From assembly GCA_963815665.1 (NCBI GenBank), contig CAWFHN010000013.1:310001-374000 (forward strand): DNA of 64,000 bases, given 5' to 3'. The stretch's first letter is position 1. Each line of letters starts with the position of its first letter. This DNA comes from DASUPK01 sp963815665. Lineage in GTDB: Bacteria > Actinomycetota > Thermoleophilia > Solirubrobacterales > 70-9. Made by a program: the position numbers and the translations under genes. Below, one piece after another: positions 25,503 through 33,347 of this stretch. Below the pieces are notes generated by a model. It searched no databases. It saw only the letters and a list, made by a program, of their open reading frames with translations, and was not told the DNA's origin.

Positions 25503-26381
25503 ATGCTGACGAGACTTCGCGAAAGCACTCCGGACGCGGCCGTCGAGGGCCGCACCGGCGGAGCGACCCCCGAGACGCTCGATGCGATCGGTGCGCCGGT
25601 GAGCGTGAGCGGCGTCATCCACTCGTTCGGCGAGCTGCGCGCGATCGAGCGGATCGACCTGGAGGTTGCGCCGGGCGAGGTGATCGGGATCGTCGGGCCC
25701 TCGGGCTGTGGCAAGACCACGCTGCTCGAGCTGGTCGCCGGCCTGCGGCCACCTGACGCCGGCGGGATCACGGTGGGCGGCCACGCCGAGGCCGCCGAGC
25801 GTCTGGAGCGCTGCGCCTACATGCCGCAGCGCGACCTGCTGCTCCCCTGGCTCTCCGCACTCGACAACGCCGCCCTCGCGCTGAGGGTCGCCGGGGTCCC
25901 CCGCGCGACCGCACGGGCACGGGCCGACGAGCACTTCGAGCGACTTGGGCTGGCCGGCTTCGAGGGCTCGAGGCCCAACGAGCTGTCCGGGGGGATGCGG
26001 CAGCGGGTCGCGTTCCTCCGCACCCTGATGGCGGGACGGCCGGTCCTGCTGCTCGACGAGCCGTTCGCATCGCTGGACGCCATCACCCGCGCCGAGATGC
26101 AGGAATGGCTCGCCGCCGTGCTCGGCCCGGCATCGGGCGGCTCCTCCGCTTCCCGTCCGGGGACGCCGCGCCACACCGTACTTCTCGTCACCCATGACGT
26201 GGAGGAGGCGCTCTACCTATCCGACCGGGTCCTCGTGCTCAGCTCCCGCCCCGCGAGCGTGTGCGACCGGATCGAGATAGAGGGTCCTCGCGCGCCCGAC
26301 CGGGCGGCCGCGGTCACGTCGCGTCAGTTCGCCGAGCTGAAGCAGCGCGCGCTGCGCAGCCTCGCGGAGGGGGCGGGATGA
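25503..26381 (+). CDS. thiZ: Thiamin-precursor ABC transporter, ATP-binding protein (ThiZ-like)
   Basis: 292 residues, nitrate/sulfonate/taurine-type ATPase. Walker A GPSGCGKTT at 65-73, signature LSGGMRQR, Walker B VLLLDEPFASLD, and switch His in LLVTHDVEEAL are intact. The riboswitch immediately upstream and the THI5-like binding protein downstream assign it to uptake of a thiamin pyrimidine (HMP precursor). The start is ATG 25503, two bases after the riboswitch-embedded GGAGGGA. The C-terminus overlaps an out-of-frame ATGA that was probably the permease start. Confidence 0.88.
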   Translation: MLTRLRESTPDAAVEGRTGGATPETLDAIGAPVSVSGVIHSFGELRAIERIDLEVAPGEVIGIVGPSGCGKTTLLELVAGLRPPDAGGITVGGHAEAAERLERCAYMPQRDLLLPWLSALDNAALALRVAGVPRATARARADEHFERLGLAGFEGSRPNELSGGMRQRVAFLRTLMAGRPVLLLDEPFASLDAITRAEMQEWLAAVLGPASGGSSASRPGTPRHTVLLVTHDVEEALYLSDRVLVLSSRPASVCDRIEIEGPRAPDRAAAVTSRQFAELKQRALRSLAEGAG

Positions 26382-26412
26382 GCGCCGCACGAAGGTACGC
26401 GCGCCGCTCGCG

Positions 26413-27159
26413 GTGATCCTGGTCCTGCTGGGTGCCTGGGAGCTCGCGGCTCGCTGGGATCTGATCTCGAACGCGCTCAACATCGAGGACTTCCTGGTCC
26501 CGGCACCGAGCGACATCGCGCAATCGCTCTGGCGGGATCGCTCGCTGCTCGCCGACGACTCCTGGGTCACCCTGCGCGAGGTCCTGCTCGGCTTCCTCTG
26601 CGCACTCGTCGCCGGGCTCGCCTTCGCGGTGATCCTGCACCTCTCCGACACGCTCCGCCGAGCGTTCTACCCGCTGCTGGTGGCCTCACAGACCATCCCC
26701 CCGGTGGCGATCGCGCCGATCCTGGTCGTCTGGTTCGGCTTCGGCCTCGGGCCGAAGGTGCTCCTGATCGCCCTGATCTGCTTCTTCCCGGTCACAGTCA
26801 ACACCCTCGACGGGCTTCGCTCCGTGGACCCGCAGCTGATCACGATGATGCGGACGCTGGGAGCCGGTCGCGCCCAGATCCTCGGCAGGGTCGAGCTCCC
26901 CTCGGCCCTCCCCTTCTTCTTCAGCGGGACGAAGATCGCGATCGCGGTCGCCGTGATCGGGGCGGTCTTCGCCGAATGGGCTGGCGCCGGCTCGGGCCTC
27001 GGGCATCAGATCCTGATCGCGTCGAGCAGCCTGCTGACCGCCCGGATGTTCGCGGCGATCACCCTGCTCTCCGTGATGGCGATCGTCCTCTTCGCGCTGG
27101 TCTCGCTGATCGAGCGGCGCGTCGTCACCTGGGACCGGCGGGATGTGACGCGAGGGTGA
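26413..27159 (+). CDS. thiX: Thiamin-precursor ABC transporter, permease (ThiX-like)
   Basis: About 248 residues from GTG 26413. Six helices of a BPD-type permease are visible, with the EAA loop MMRTLGAGRAQILGRVELPSALP (broken here by position: about 157-179). The N-terminus is uncertain. The natural coupled start would be ATG 26378 (ATGA overlap with thiZ), but that frame stops at 26414-26416 while the permease frame continues upstream as KVRAPLAVILVLLG without a start codon. One missing or extra base near 26385-26400 would join them. GTG 26413 has no Shine-Dalgarno and falls inside the first helix. Confidence 0.82.
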   Translation: MILVLLGAWELAARWDLISNALNIEDFLVPAPSDIAQSLWRDRSLLADDSWVTLREVLLGFLCALVAGLAFAVILHLSDTLRRAFYPLLVASQTIPPVAIAPILVVWFGFGLGPKVLLIALICFFPVTVNTLDGLRSVDPQLITMMRTLGAGRAQILGRVELPSALPFFFSGTKIAIAVAVIGAVFAEWAGAGSGLGHQILIASSSLLTARMFAAITLLSVMAIVLFALVSLIERRVVTWDRRDVTRG

Positions 27160-28169
27160 CCGGATCCAGAAGGACAGCGCTGCTCGCAATCGCCGTCGCG
27201 GTCGCTCTGGCGCTGTCGATTGCGTCCTGCGGAGGCGGCGGCGACGCGACGACCGGCTCGGCCTCCAACCCCCAGCCCTTCACGCTCGATCTCGACTGGT
27301 ACGTCAACCCCGACCACGCCGGGATCTACAGCGCGCTGGACCAGAACTACTTCAAGCAGGCGGGGCTCGACGTCCGGCCGCAGGTCCCCTCCGACCCCTC
27401 GGCACCGATCAAGGAGGTGGCGGCCGGCCGGGCCGACCTGGCGGTCTCCTACGAGCCCGAGGTACTGCTCGCACAGGACAAGGGCCTCGACGTCGAGGCG
27501 GTCGCTGCGATCGTCGACCGGCCTCTCACGTCGCTGATCTCGCTGCCGAGGGCCGGGATCGCGAGCGCTTCGGACCTCCAGGGCAAGACCGTTGGGACCG
27601 CGGGCATTCCCTACCAGAGCGACTACCTGGAGACCATCCTTCAGACTGCCGGCCTGCCCGCCTCCGCTGCCAAGCAGGTCAACGTGGGGCTCAACCTGCT
27701 GCCGACCCTGATCGGGGGCAGGGCCGACGCCATCCTGGGCGGGTTCCGGAACATCGAGGGCGTGGACCTGCGCCTTCGCGGCCTCGACCCGCGCATCGTG
27801 CCGGTCGACCAGCTCGGCGTCCCCACCTACGACGAGCTCGTGCTGGTGGCCAGGAAGTCAACTGTCGACGACCACCCCGACGCGATCCGCAGCTTTATCG
27901 CCACCTTGGCGAGGGGCACCGCGTACGCAAGGGGCCACCCGCAGGAAGCGGCCAACGCGGTGACTGCGGCGGGCAAGGGTCTCGACCCGATGCAGACACG
28001 GGCGGAGGTGAATGCCACCCTGCCGCTGCTCGCCGGGGCGCGCGGACGGCCCTACGGCTACCTGGACCCCGACCAGTGGCACGAGTACGCCGAGTGGATG
28101 GCTCAGCACGACCTGATCACGTCCGCTCCACGGACGAGCGACGTGATCACGAACGGGCTGCTGCCCTAA
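27156..28169 (+). CDS. thiY: Thiamin-precursor ABC transporter, substrate-binding lipoprotein (ThiY/NMT1-THI5-like)
   Basis: 337 residues. Lipoprotein signal with lipobox LSIASC (Cys about residue 25). The mature N-terminus LDLDWYVNPDHAGIY is the signature of THI5/ThiY-type pyrimidine-precursor binding proteins; further conserved parts are GRADLAVSYEPEVLLAQ and GKTVGTAGIPYQSDY. GTG start overlaps the permease stop (GTGA). With the TPP riboswitch upstream this is confidently part of thiamin salvage. Confidence 0.9.
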   Translation: MTGSRRTALLAIAVAVALALSIASCGGGGDATTGSASNPQPFTLDLDWYVNPDHAGIYSALDQNYFKQAGLDVRPQVPSDPSAPIKEVAAGRADLAVSYEPEVLLAQDKGLDVEAVAAIVDRPLTSLISLPRAGIASASDLQGKTVGTAGIPYQSDYLETILQTAGLPASAAKQVNVGLNLLPTLIGGRADAILGGFRNIEGVDLRLRGLDPRIVPVDQLGVPTYDELVLVARKSTVDDHPDAIRSFIATLARGTAYARGHPQEAANAVTAAGKGLDPMQTRAEVNATLPLLAGARGRPYGYLDPDQWHEYAEWMAQHDLITSAPRTSDVITNGLLP

Positions 28170-28196
28170 CCCCCTCGACGGGAGTCGGCCCGATCC

Positions 28197-29174
28197 CTAC
28201 GCCGCGAGCCGGGCCGGCGGGCCGGCCCCGACGGCCTTGTGCCAGCCGGCCAGCGCGAAGGCGCCGGCCAGTCCGCGAAAGGGCGCGTAGGGCGCGAAGT
28301 ACTCCTCGACCTCCTCGACCGTGGCGCGGCGGCCGAGGCCGGCGACGTGGCCGACGAGCTTGACGTAGGCGAGGTCGCCGGCGGGGAGCGAGTCGGGGTC
28401 GCCGCGACCGTGCAGGCCCAGGCACTGCATCGTCCAGGGGCCGATCTCGGGGATCGCGAGCAGCCGCCGGTCGGCGTCCGCGTCGCCGAGGTCGGCGCGC
28501 CCGCTCGCCACCTCCTTGGCGCAGTGCACCATCGCGATCGAGCGGCCCTGGCTCAGGTCCATCGAGGCGAGCTCGGCGGGGGCGCGGCCGGCGATCACGA
28601 CGGCGGAGGGGACGTCTCTGAGCGGCCATGGGTCGCGGCCGCGGCGCGGCGGCGGATGATCGGCCGGAAGATATGCAGGAGCCCAGCGCCGCACGATCCG
28701 GCGCTGGATCTCCGCCGCCCGCGAGCTCTGAATCAGCTGGGCCGTGATCGCCCAGCAGAGTGCCTCCCAGGGCCACGGCCTGCGGCGCGGCCGGATCCAG
28801 GGCTTGTGGTGGATGACCGAGCCGAGCAGCGGATCCCGCTTGAAGGTCTCGTAGAACTCGCTCAGGTCGTCCTCCACCGCGAGGGAGAAGCGCATCCGCT
28901 CGACCGCGATTTCGAGCTCGGGCTCTCCGGCGGCCGGGGCGGGGCCCTCGATCGCGATCGGATGGTCGACCAGCGCGGGGTCGATCGACTCCGCTCGGAC
29001 GTGGACATAGCCGTCGGGGCCCTGCCAACCCCGAACCCGAACGGGACTGCGGCCGACGTGAATGAGGCGCTCCAGAACGCCGCCGCGCGAGCGCATCACG
29101 CCGTCCGGGCCGCGCCCCGGGCGCAGCCTGTACGGCGAGCGCGGCATCACCCGCTCCTCGATGACCGGCGACAC
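28197..29174 (-). CDS. DNA-3-methyladenine glycosylase II (AlkA-like, HhH-GPD)
   Basis: 325 residues. Base-excision repair of alkylated purines. An AlkA-N-like beta domain (about 20-110) precedes the HhH-GPD domain. The hairpin LLAIPEIGPWTMQCLGL and the catalytic Asp in AGDLAYVKLVG are present; there is no Cys cluster for an iron-sulfur centre. The C-terminus AFALAGWHKA is typical. GTG start at 29174 follows TAGGAG; GTG/ATG codons at residues 9-10 are alternatives. The 169-bp inverted-repeat element separates it from the upstream small gene on the same strand. Confidence 0.88.
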   Translation of the reverse strand: MSPVIEERVMPRSPYRLRPGRGPDGVMRSRGGVLERLIHVGRSPVRVRGWQGPDGYVHVRAESIDPALVDHPIAIEGPAPAAGEPELEIAVERMRFSLAVEDDLSEFYETFKRDPLLGSVIHHKPWIRPRRRPWPWEALCWAITAQLIQSSRAAEIQRRIVRRWAPAYLPADHPPPRRGRDPWPLRDVPSAVVIAGRAPAELASMDLSQGRSIAMVHCAKEVASGRADLGDADADRRLLAIPEIGPWTMQCLGLHGRGDPDSLPAGDLAYVKLVGHVAGLGRRATVEEVEEYFAPYAPFRGLAGAFALAGWHKAVGAGPPARLAA

Positions 29175-29183
29175 GTCCGGCTC

Positions 29184-29352
29184 CTAGATGATTGATTCCA
29201 CGGCGCCGTCCGTCTGGCGGCGGGCGTGGCCGAGCAGATCGAGGACGCAGGGCGAAGCCTTTGGTGGTGCCAAAGGCGAGCCCGAGGACGAAGAGATGCG
29301 ACGCGCCACGTCCGTCGCCAGCGCGGGCGTGGTCGTGGGATCAATCATCTAG
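29184..29352 (+). repeat. 169-bp long inverted-repeat element, candidate structured RNA or MITE-like element
   Basis: Ends are CTAGATGATTGAT (29184-29196) and its exact inverse (29340-29352). Pairing continues inward for about 46 bp per arm at roughly 80 percent. At the centre is a GGGC/GCCC stem enclosing an 8-bp perfect stem GCCTTTGG (29257-29264) / CCAAAGGC (29270-29277) with a 5-nt loop. Five of the arm mismatches become G-U pairs in a plus-strand RNA and would be A-C in the other strand. It fits exactly between the stop of one gene and the ribosome site of alkA. No coding frame in it is convincing; no second copy was seen. Confidence 0.7.
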
Positions 29353-29630
29353 CGGCCGAGGACGTGCACGTCGACCAGGAAGCTGCGGCTGGCGACGACC
29401 TTCTCACGGCGCCGGAAGAGCCCGCGGCGAGGTGGGCGCCTCGGCGAGCGCGCGGCACGCGCCACGGCGACGACCGCGACGCCGGCGGCCGCGCCTCCGG
29501 CGGCGGCCACGGCCAGGGGGCCGACCTCCCGCCCCCAGATCTCGATCGTGCGGTTCTGCAAACGGACCGGCAGCGGCCTGACCGGCCCCGCCTCGATCAG
29601 CTCATCGCTCGTCTGCAGCTCCTCGCCCAT
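29349..29630 (-). CDS. Small single-span membrane protein, function unknown
   Basis: 93 residues, unrecognised. An N-terminal polar part (QTSDELIEAGPVRPLPVRL) precedes one Gly/Ala/Val membrane helix (about 38-60), a very basic segment (RSPRRPPRRGLFRRREK), and a hydrophobic end RSFLVDVHVLGR. The ATG at 29630 is preferred over 29639 because TAGGAT lies 7 nt upstream in the leaderless arrangement used elsewhere here. Its stop codon TAG is part of the terminal CTAG of the inverted-repeat element. Confidence 0.6.
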   Translation of the reverse strand: MGEELQTSDELIEAGPVRPLPVRLQNRTIEIWGREVGPLAVAAAGGAAAGVAVVAVARAARSPRRPPRRGLFRRREKVVASRSFLVDVHVLGR

Positions 29631-29637
29631 CCGTTTC

Positions 29638-29643
29638 ATCCTA
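29638..29643 (-). promoter_or_regulatory. -10-like box TAGGAT, leaderless arrangement
   Basis: TAGGAT on the minus strand ends 7 nt before the ATG at 29630 of the small membrane protein. It also contains AGGA, so a Shine-Dalgarno role is possible. Confidence 0.35.
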
Positions 29644-29662
29644 AGGGCACGTCAAGACCCCA

Positions 29663-30796
29663 TCACAGGCGTTTCTCATAGAGCCGGTAGCGCTTGACGA
29701 CATGGCCGCCCATCCCCTCCATGGCGCGGTTCATCGGCTCGTTGGTCTCGAGGATCCAGCCCGTCTCGGCGCCGCCGACACCGGTCTCGGCCGCGGTCTC
29801 GATGTGGCGGACGTAGAAGCGGGCGGCGATGCCCGTGTGCTGGTACTCCGGCTTGACGCCGAGAGCGAAGACCCGGACCCGGTCGATCTTGCGCTTGCCC
29901 AGGAGGAACCGGAGCCAGCCGAAGGGCAGGAGCCGGCCCCCCATCCTCTTGGTCACCTGGTTGATGTCCGGAAGGCTGAGCGCCGCCCCCAGGATCTCGC
30001 CGTCACGGTCGGCGATGAAGGCCCAGCGCTCGTCGAGGATCTGCTTCAGGTTCTTGGCCTGGAAGGAGACCTCCTCGTCGGTGATCGGGACGAAGCCCCA
30101 GTTCCTCTCCCAGGCGGAGTTGTAGACCTCCATGAAGCGCCCGATCTCGGCCTCGAGGTCCCGCTTTTTCATGTTCCGGACCGTGATTCCGTGCTCCGAC
30201 TCGACCTTGTCGGCGACCGCGTGGATCGCGTCGGCGAAGCGGTCGCCCTGCTTCAGCGCCCCCATCGCGATGTCCCACATCAGCAGGTCCATGGTCTTGC
30301 CGTAGCCGAGCGCCTCGATCCGCTCGCGGTAGTAGGGCGGATGCCACGGCTGGAGGATCATCGGGTCGATGTCGTAGCCCTCGATCAGCAGGCCGCATTC
30401 ATCGTTGGTGGTGAAGTCCATCGGGCCGATCAGCCGCTCACGCCCCCGCTTGCGGACCCACTCCTCGGCCGCTCGGAACAGCGCGGCGAAGATCTCCGGA
30501 TCGTCCTCCGCCTCGATGAAGCCGAACTGCCCGTCGCTGCCGCCCTGGTACTGGTCCCAGCGGCGATCGACCTGCGCCGTGATCCGCCCCACCGGCTCGC
30601 CATCGCGCCAGGCCAGGAAGTACTCCGCCTCCGCGTGCTCGAAGTAGGGGTTCTTCTCCCGGTCGAGGAACTGGCGCCGCTCGAAGATCAGCGGCGGGAC
30701 CCAGGGAGTGCCCTGGTGGAGGCGAAACGGCAGCTTGATGAACCTGCTGAGCTCGGCGCGACCCTGCACGGGTCGCACCTGTAGAGGGCCTGGCAT
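29663..30796 (-). CDS. GNAT-superfamily N-acyltransferase-like protein
   Basis: 377 residues. The C-terminal half shows the acyl-CoA-binding GNAT core: VRVFALGVKPEYQHTGIAARFY with Q-x-x-G-I-A, preceded by EILGAALSLPDINQV. The N-terminal half (LPFRLHQGTPWVPPL, YFEHAEAEYFLAWRDGEPVGRI, GPMDFTTNDECGLLIEGYD) looks like a second, substrate-side domain, so this is a longer acyltransferase than ordinary acetyltransferases. It is divergent by 18 bp from an alpha-oxoamine synthase resembling serine palmitoyltransferase. An amide-forming acyltransferase acting on that product, as in bacterial ceramide synthesis, is a hypothesis only. Confidence 0.75.
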   Translation of the reverse strand: MPGPLQVRPVQGRAELSRFIKLPFRLHQGTPWVPPLIFERRQFLDREKNPYFEHAEAEYFLAWRDGEPVGRITAQVDRRWDQYQGGSDGQFGFIEAEDDPEIFAALFRAAEEWVRKRGRERLIGPMDFTTNDECGLLIEGYDIDPMILQPWHPPYYRERIEALGYGKTMDLLMWDIAMGALKQGDRFADAIHAVADKVESEHGITVRNMKKRDLEAEIGRFMEVYNSAWERNWGFVPITDEEVSFQAKNLKQILDERWAFIADRDGEILGAALSLPDINQVTKRMGGRLLPFGWLRFLLGKRKIDRVRVFALGVKPEYQHTGIAARFYVRHIETAAETGVGGAETGWILETNEPMNRAMEGMGGHVVKRYRLYEKRL

Positions 30797-30814
30797 CGGC
30801 TGCGGAAGCTACAC

Positions 30815-32089
30815 ATGCGAGACTTCCGGGGCATGTCCGACTCCACCAAAACCCCGGTGGACGTCTTCGAGAAGGCCCGGACCCACGACCGGGTCGAGCA
30901 GCTCGAAGCCGCCAAGCAGGGCGACCTCCTCCCTTACTTCCGGATCCTCCAGTCCCAGGCGGGGCCCGTGGTGGAGATGGAGGGGCGCGAGACGATCATG
31001 CTCGGCTCCAACAACTATCTGGGGCTGACCACCGACGAGCGGGTCAAGCAGGCCGCGCGCGACGCGCTGGAGCAGTACGGGACCGGGGTGACCGGATCCC
31101 GCCTGCTGAACGGCACCACGCCCATGCACGTCGAGCTTGAGCGCGAGCTCGCCGAGTGGATGGGGACCGAGGACGTGATCGTCTTCACCACCGGCTATCA
31201 GTCGAACCTCGGCGCGATCAGCGCGATCCTGGAGCCCGGCGACACAGTGATCTGCGATGCGGGCGACCATGCCTCGATCCTGGACGGCTGCAAGCTCTCC
31301 GGGGCCCGCCTCCGGCCGTTCCGCCACAACCGGATGGACAAGCTGGAGACGATGCTGGAACGCGCGGCCGCCGAGGAGAGCGGCACGCTCGTGGTGGTCG
31401 ATGGCGTCTTCTCCATGGAGGGCGACGTCTGCGACCTGCCCCCGATCGTCGAGCTCTGCCGCCGCTACGGGGCTCGGCTGATGGTCGACGAGGCCCACGG
31501 AGTCGGGGTTCTCGGCAAGAGAGGGGCGGGAGCCTGCGAGCTGTTCGGGCTGGAGGACGACGTCGACCTGCGCATGGGCACCTTCTCCAAGAGCCTGGCC
31601 TCCTGCGGGGGCTTCATCGCAGGATCCGAGGAGGTGGTCGAGTACCTGCGGATCGCCTCACGTTCGTTCATCTTCAGCGCCTCCGCCGTCCCCGCCGCCG
31701 TGGGGGCTGCCCTTGGCGCCCTGCGGATCATCCGGTCGGAGGGCCCGGAGCTGATGGCTCGCCTGCTCGACAACGCGGCCTACCTGCGGCAGGGCTTTCG
31801 TGACCTCGGCCTCAAGGTCGTCGAGCCGGGGACCCTCCCGGACGGCACCGAGGCCAACACGCCGGTGGTCCCGGTGATCGTCGGCGAGGACTGGCAGGCC
31901 GTCCTGCTCTGGAAGGCCCTGTTCGACGAGGGCGTCTACACCAACGTCGCCCTCCACCCCGCCGTCCCTCCGGGTGGCGCGCTGCTGCGGACCAGTCTGA
32001 TGGCGACCCATGAGCGCGAGCAACTCGATCGAGCCCTCGAGATCTTCGCCGACGTCAAGGGCCGCTTTCCAGAACTACCGGCCGGCTGA
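30815..32089 (+). CDS. Alpha-oxoamine synthase, serine palmitoyltransferase-like
   Basis: 424 residues; PLP-dependent condensation of an amino acid with an acyl-CoA. PLP-binding Lys259 in GTFSKS, cofactor ring Asp225/His228 in DEAHG, stacking His152 in DHASILDGC, and GSRLLNGT at 95-102 are present. Compared with BioF or KBL, several segments recall bacterial serine palmitoyltransferase: HASILDGC, FRHN at 169-172, and the C-terminal LLWKALFDEGVYTNV with PAVPPGGALLRTS. Start: ATG 30815 follows GGAAG; ATG 30833 (MSDSTKTP) is possible. The 18-bp gap to the divergent acyltransferase implies joint control. Confidence 0.85.
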   Translation: MRDFRGMSDSTKTPVDVFEKARTHDRVEQLEAAKQGDLLPYFRILQSQAGPVVEMEGRETIMLGSNNYLGLTTDERVKQAARDALEQYGTGVTGSRLLNGTTPMHVELERELAEWMGTEDVIVFTTGYQSNLGAISAILEPGDTVICDAGDHASILDGCKLSGARLRPFRHNRMDKLETMLERAAAEESGTLVVVDGVFSMEGDVCDLPPIVELCRRYGARLMVDEAHGVGVLGKRGAGACELFGLEDDVDLRMGTFSKSLASCGGFIAGSEEVVEYLRIASRSFIFSASAVPAAVGAALGALRIIRSEGPELMARLLDNAAYLRQGFRDLGLKVVEPGTLPDGTEANTPVVPVIVGEDWQAVLLWKALFDEGVYTNVALHPAVPPGGALLRTSLMATHEREQLDRALEIFADVKGRFPELPAG

Positions 32090-32183
32090 CCCGAAGTTTG
32101 GGTATGCGGGCCCCGGGGTAGTGAGTACGGTTTCGCCTGCCGGCTGGACGCGGTAACACCTCGGACACAAAACATCTGCTCTT

Positions 32184-32279
32184 AGCGGACGGGAAGATTT
32201 TTTGGGTGTTGACCGTCGGCGCGCCAGGCGTATAAGTTTCGCCTCGCCGCGCGCTTCCGGGGCAGGGAGCGGACGGGAA
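32184..32279 (+). repeat. Direct repeat AGCGGACGGGAA x2 flanking a promoter
   Basis: Exact 12-mers at 32184-32195 and 32268-32279, one 13 bp upstream of the -35 box and one 31 bp downstream of the -10 box. Both are followed by A/T-rich sequence (gATTT). The placement suggests a pair of regulator sites. Confidence 0.45.
32209..32236 (+). promoter_or_regulatory. Sigma-70-like promoter TTGACC-N16-TATAAG
   Basis: TTGACC at 32209-32214 and TATAAG at 32231-32236: the closest match to a consensus housekeeping promoter in the window, fitting an abundant nucleoid protein. Confidence 0.65.
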
Positions 32280-32387
32280 CAGATTTAGGAGAGGACCGTC
32301 CCCTTCCCCCGGCTCGAGAGAGCACTGGGGCACGTCGGCGCAACCCAGCCCGCCAAAACCAATCCTGATTCCGCAGGAGGGAGAAAT

Positions 32388-32807
32388 ATGTCTGCTGCCT
32401 CGACGATTGCCCCTGCCCGCCCACTGCCAATCCCCCATCGGCGGATCGAGCCTACGGTCGTCGAACCCCAGACTGAGTTAGAGCCGAGACAGGCAGGCAC
32501 CTCCCAGTGCATGGAGGCCCTGGCCCGCGCGAACGAGGTTCGCCTCGCCCGCGCCGCCCTGAAGCGGGACATCTGCGCCGGCCGCCGCGCCGTCACCGAG
32601 GTGATCATCGAGTCCCCCTGGGAAGCCAACAGCATGAGCCTCAGCGAGCTCCTCTGCAGCCAGCGCCGCTGGGGACGTGCCCGCTCGCGGAAGCTGCTTT
32701 CTTCGGCCGCGCTCAACGAGGGGAAGAAGGTAGGCAGCCTGACGGAGCGCCAGCGCAGGATCCTGGTCGGCGCCCTCGAGGCGAAGCTGGCCAGCCGGAT
32801 GAACTAG
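32388..32807 (+). CDS. Actinobacterial integration host factor-like nucleoid protein (mIHF/sIHF family)
   Basis: 139 residues. The core (about 42-139) matches actinobacterial IHF: ALARANEVRLARAALKRDICAGR, then VTEVI, then MSLSELLCSQRRWGRARSRKLL resembling the H2TH DNA-contact region, and the closing LTERQRRILVGALEAKL. It is unrelated to HU/IHF of proteobacteria. A Pro-rich N-terminal extension of about 40 residues is additional to the roughly 105-residue canonical form. Strong promoter, long leader and GGAGG ribosome site suggest high expression. The N-terminal ATG is the one with the ribosome site. Confidence 0.82.
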   Translation: MSAASTIAPARPLPIPHRRIEPTVVEPQTELEPRQAGTSQCMEALARANEVRLARAALKRDICAGRRAVTEVIIESPWEANSMSLSELLCSQRRWGRARSRKLLSSAALNEGKKVGSLTERQRRILVGALEAKLASRMN

Positions 32808-32837
32808 CCCCGGCGCCCGGAATGGGCGGCGGGATAC

Positions 32838-33347
32838 TCACCCCTTGAGGCGATAGAGGGCGCCGCCGGAGCGACGGCGGAAGGCCGAGGCGAAGAGCCA
32901 GGCGGCGCCCCCGAACGCCACCAGCCCGCCGGCGACGCAGACCGCCGGGTTCAGCTTGGTCGCAAGGAACAGGGCACCGAACACCGGCACGCCGAGGGCG
33001 GCCGAGAGCAGCAGCGTGTGGGAGCGGTAGGCCGCGAAGTGCTCGCGAATCGAGAGCTCCAGGCCGGCAAGCGAGGCCAGGCCGAGGCCAACGGCGATCA
33101 TCACGAGACCCTGCGGCGGCGTGAAGAAGAAGCCGGCGATCAGCAGGACGACGCCGATGAGGATGACGATCTCCGTCAGCGGGAAGCTGCCCCACAGCGC
33201 CGGCGGGCGGCCGGGCGAGCCCCGCCGCCGGGCGGTGCGCGCGCGCTGGGCATCGTCCAGCGCCACCGCGGATTGCTGGGCCTGGGCTACCGGTTTGCCA
33301 GCGGCCTGGCGCCGGCGCCGCTTGCGGCGCTGTCCCTTCGTCGCCAT
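32838..33347 (-). CDS. Four-helix membrane protein with basic N-terminus, function unknown
   Basis: 169 residues. The N-terminal 50 residues are very basic (KGQRRKRRRRQ, RARTARRRG). Four membrane helices follow: about 58-75 (EIVILIGVVLLIAGFFF), 80-96, 110-127 and 135-152. The C-terminus is Arg-rich. Not a recognised family. It is converging on the IHF-like gene with a 30-bp gap. The upstream gene's reading frame overlaps its first 61 bp, which may reflect a base missing in that gene. Confidence 0.6.
   Translation of the reverse strand: MATKGQRRKRRRRQAAGKPVAQAQQSAVALDDAQRARTARRRGSPGRPPALWGSFPLTEIVILIGVVLLIAGFFFTPPQGLVMIAVGLGLASLAGLELSIREHFAAYRSHTLLLSAALGVPVFGALFLATKLNPAVCVAGGLVAFGGAAWLFASAFRRRSGGALYRLKG

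Larger units (their letters stand above)
32090..32387 (+). promoter_or_regulatory. Intergenic region: long 5' leader and regulatory region of the IHF-like gene
   Basis: Nearly 300 bp without a gene. It holds a strong sigma-70-like promoter (32209-32236), two copies of AGCGGACGGGAA flanking it, a GGACGG/CCGTCC inverted repeat (around 32271-32300) in the leader, and a GGAGG ribosome site just before ATG 32388. The leader would be about 145 nt. An ACCC/GGGT inverted repeat directly after the SPT-like gene (near 32090-32103) could be a weak terminator. Confidence 0.5.

Noticed and set aside
29184..29352. The inverted-repeat element as a tRNA or as a retron RNA
   Set aside because: No cloverleaf or anticodon arm can be drawn, and there is no reverse transcriptase gene near it.
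30815..32089. Assignment as BioF (biotin) or KBL
   Set aside because: No biotin or threonine-degradation genes nearby and the C-terminal segment looks more SPT-like; kept as SPT-like with uncertainty.
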